From positions 154,762-218,761 of the forward strand of contig DHQY01000011.1 of the NCBI GenBank assembly GCA_002408205.1: a stretch of 64,000 nt of DNA, written 5' to 3'. The position numbers and the translations under genes are program-made. The stretch comes from Bacteroidales bacterium UBA5326 (GTDB taxonomy: Bacteria > Bacteroidota > Bacteroidia > Bacteroidales > UBA932). Below, piece by piece: positions 62,886 to 64,000 of the stretch. The notes beneath the pieces were generated by a model. That model was not told where the DNA came from. It saw only the letters and a program-made list of their open reading frames with translations, and did no database searches. Position 1 is the stretch's first letter. Every line of letters starts with the position of its first letter.

Positions 62886-63296
62886 ATGACAATAAAAAAA
62901 ACTAATCCGGTTCCTGAAGTAAAAGAGAAAGTCCGCTACTCAGATGAAGAGCTACAGGAATTCAAAGTCCTGATAAACGAGAAACTGGCCCAGGCCCGTG
63001 CAGATTATGAGGAACTTAAGGCTATCGTTACCCACAGTCAGAGTAACGATACCGAAGATACTTCCCCTACTTTCAAAGTATTGGAAGAAGGCGCCTCTGC
63101 ATTGACCAAAGAAGAGGCCGGGCAACTTGCCTTACGACAGCATAAATTCATCCAGTCACTGGAGATGGCTCTTGTCCGCATTGAGAACAAGACCTACGGA
63201 ATATGCCGCGAAACGGGCAAACTGATTCCAAAAGAACGTCTGCGCCTTGTCCCGCACGCCACCTTATCAGTAGAAGCCAAAAACAGTCGCGAATAA
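62886..63296 (+). CDS. DksA/TraR family protein with degenerate zinc site
   Basis: 136 residues: N-terminal helical hairpin and the C-terminal finger Y-G-I-C-R-E-T-G-K-L-I-P-K-E-R-L, where only one of the four zinc cysteines remains. Bacteroidota members typically look like this. Likely binds the RNA polymerase secondary channel as DksA does. Eight bases before lspA, with which it is probably co-transcribed. Confidence 0.9.
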   Translation: MTIKKTNPVPEVKEKVRYSDEELQEFKVLINEKLAQARADYEELKAIVTHSQSNDTEDTSPTFKVLEEGASALTKEEAGQLALRQHKFIQSLEMALVRIENKTYGICRETGKLIPKERLRLVPHATLSVEAKNSRE

Positions 63297-63304
63297 TACA
63301 ATTG

Positions 63305-63931
63305 ATGGGGCGTAAAGGAATCTCAAAAGGCAAAATCATTACCATAATCATTTTTGCCGTTTTACTTCTTGACCAGGCTTTCAAGATCTGGATAAAAACA
63401 CATTTCACTCTCCACCAGAGCGTGAATGTGCTGGGCAACTGGTTTCAGTTATGCTTTGTTGAAAACGAAGGAATGGCCTTTGGCATGGTCCTGGGCGGAG
63501 ACTTTGGAAAACTGTTCCTGAGCCTTTTCCGCATTGTTCTGAGTGCCGGGATCATCTGGTACATACGAAAACTGCTTAAAAACCCCGAAACCCCCATGGG
63601 CGTGCTGGTTGGCCTGTCTATGGTACTGGTAGGGGCTTTGGGAAATATCTTAGACAGCGCCTTTTACGGGCTGATATTCAGCGAATCGGGTGTGACCTCG
63701 GTAGCCACACTCTTTCCCCCCGAAGGTAGCTACGGCACCTTCCTCCACGGCAAAGTGGTGGATATGCTCTACTTCCCGCTGGTAGATACCGTCCTGCCCG
63801 ACAACTTTCCCATCCTGGGCGGCCGCCGGTTTGTTTTCTTCCAGTTCATCTTTAACGTGGCCGATTCTGCCATCACCTGCGGAGCTGCCTACCTGCTGAT
63901 ATTTCAGTATAAGTTTTTCTCCAAAAAATAA
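63305..63931 (+). CDS. lspA: Lipoprotein signal peptidase
   Basis: 208 residues, four membrane helices. The catalytic Asp pair is in G-N-I-L-D-S-A-F and F-N-V-A-D-S-A-I-T; N-E-G-M-A-F-G near residue 55 is also conserved. It is longer than the usual 160, with an insert between the two Asp motifs, as in other Bacteroidota. ATG at 63305 is preferred over an in-frame start inside the upstream gene. Confidence 0.94.
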   Translation: MGRKGISKGKIITIIIFAVLLLDQAFKIWIKTHFTLHQSVNVLGNWFQLCFVENEGMAFGMVLGGDFGKLFLSLFRIVLSAGIIWYIRKLLKNPETPMGVLVGLSMVLVGALGNILDSAFYGLIFSESGVTSVATLFPPEGSYGTFLHGKVVDMLYFPLVDTVLPDNFPILGGRRFVFFQFIFNVADSAITCGAAYLLIFQYKFFSKK

Positions 63932-63938
63932 AATTGAT

Positions 63939-63946
63939 TACCTTTG
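63939..63946 (+). promoter_or_regulatory. -7 promoter element of tRNA-Ser
   Basis: TACCTTTG (TAnnTTTG) about 27 bases before the tRNA start, with a T-rich stretch at about 63914-63919 where -33 is expected. Confidence 0.5.
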
Positions 63947-63973
63947 CCAGCCCTAAAAATAAATACGAGACAC

Positions 63974-64000
63974 GGAGAGATGCCGGAGCGGTCGATCGGG
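63974..64000 (+). tRNA. tRNA-Ser, 5' part only, cut by window edge
   Basis: The last 27 bases read GGAGAGATGCCGGAGCGG and onward, with U8, A14 and the G18-G19 type D-loop of serine tRNAs. The start is the same as E. coli tRNA-Ser(CGA). The anticodon is outside the window. Confidence 0.75.

Overview
The window comes from a member of the Bacteroidota, most likely order Bacteroidales. The evidence is the gene content: the late ATP synthase genes in delta-alpha-gamma order, rpsU next to xerC and hpf, parA-parB-DUF5683-mltD, DUF4783, a Bacteroidota-type DksA-like protein, and a GT3 glycogen synthase. The promoters point the same way, because many genes carry the Bacteroidota -7 element TAnnTTTG, and almost none has a Shine-Dalgarno sequence. 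It is a dense chromosomal segment with nearly all genes in overlapping or abutting runs. I saw no insertion sequence, phage, CRISPR array or rRNA; the only RNA gene is a tRNA-Ser cut by the right edge.

Layout. 1-3101: atpH (cut at the left edge), atpA, atpG, ending in a perfect bidirectional terminator. 3156-4575 (minus): rpsU, xerC, hpf. 4685-10523: urocanate hydratase and the two methylmalonyl-CoA mutase subunits. 10512-14170 (minus): hpt, adk, obg, a PAP2 phosphatase and lplA as one overlapping run. 14217-17638: purE, a helix-hairpin-helix outer-membrane-like protein, and a convergent lipid kinase. 17732-22109: parA, parB, a DUF5683 protein with an internal duplication, and an MltD-like transglycosylase. 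22117-25315 (minus): cmk, ispH and a PriA homologue whose ATPase motifs are gone. 25392-30125: a convergent NtrX/NtrY-like pair. 30122-34981: rlmH, a DUF4783 protein, and the runs prs-nadE-small membrane protein-der and engB. 35027-48290: xseA-xseB, a DcaP-like porin, then a glycogen cluster (branching enzyme, debranching enzyme, GT4 glucosyltransferase, GH57 amylase, and a 1403-residue synthase-phosphorylase fusion). 48281-51622: ribF, a small membrane protein, greA, a HIT protein and a lipoprotein with a cysteine-less thioredoxin fold. 51600-58720 (minus): a peptide-export locus with a small membrane protein, a C39-peptidase ABC transporter, two double-glycine precursor peptides, a CPBP protease, TolC, a membrane-fusion protein, then tsaB. 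58803-64000: cvpA, ileS, a DksA-like gene, lspA and the start of tRNA-Ser.

The most interesting items are: (1) the two-peptide, double-glycine export locus at 53.5-58.7 kb, with a strong intrinsic terminator just after the peptide genes; (2) a recurrent arrangement TAnnTTTG-N4-ATG in front of five genes, and N3 for a sixth, which predicts leaderless transcripts; (3) strong Shine-Dalgarno sequences on rpsU and hpf in a genome that otherwise lacks them; (4) a PriA that has lost Walker A, DEEH and its zinc-binding region; (5) the glycogen synthase-phosphorylase fusion. All calls come from reading the sequence. No database search or structure prediction was run.
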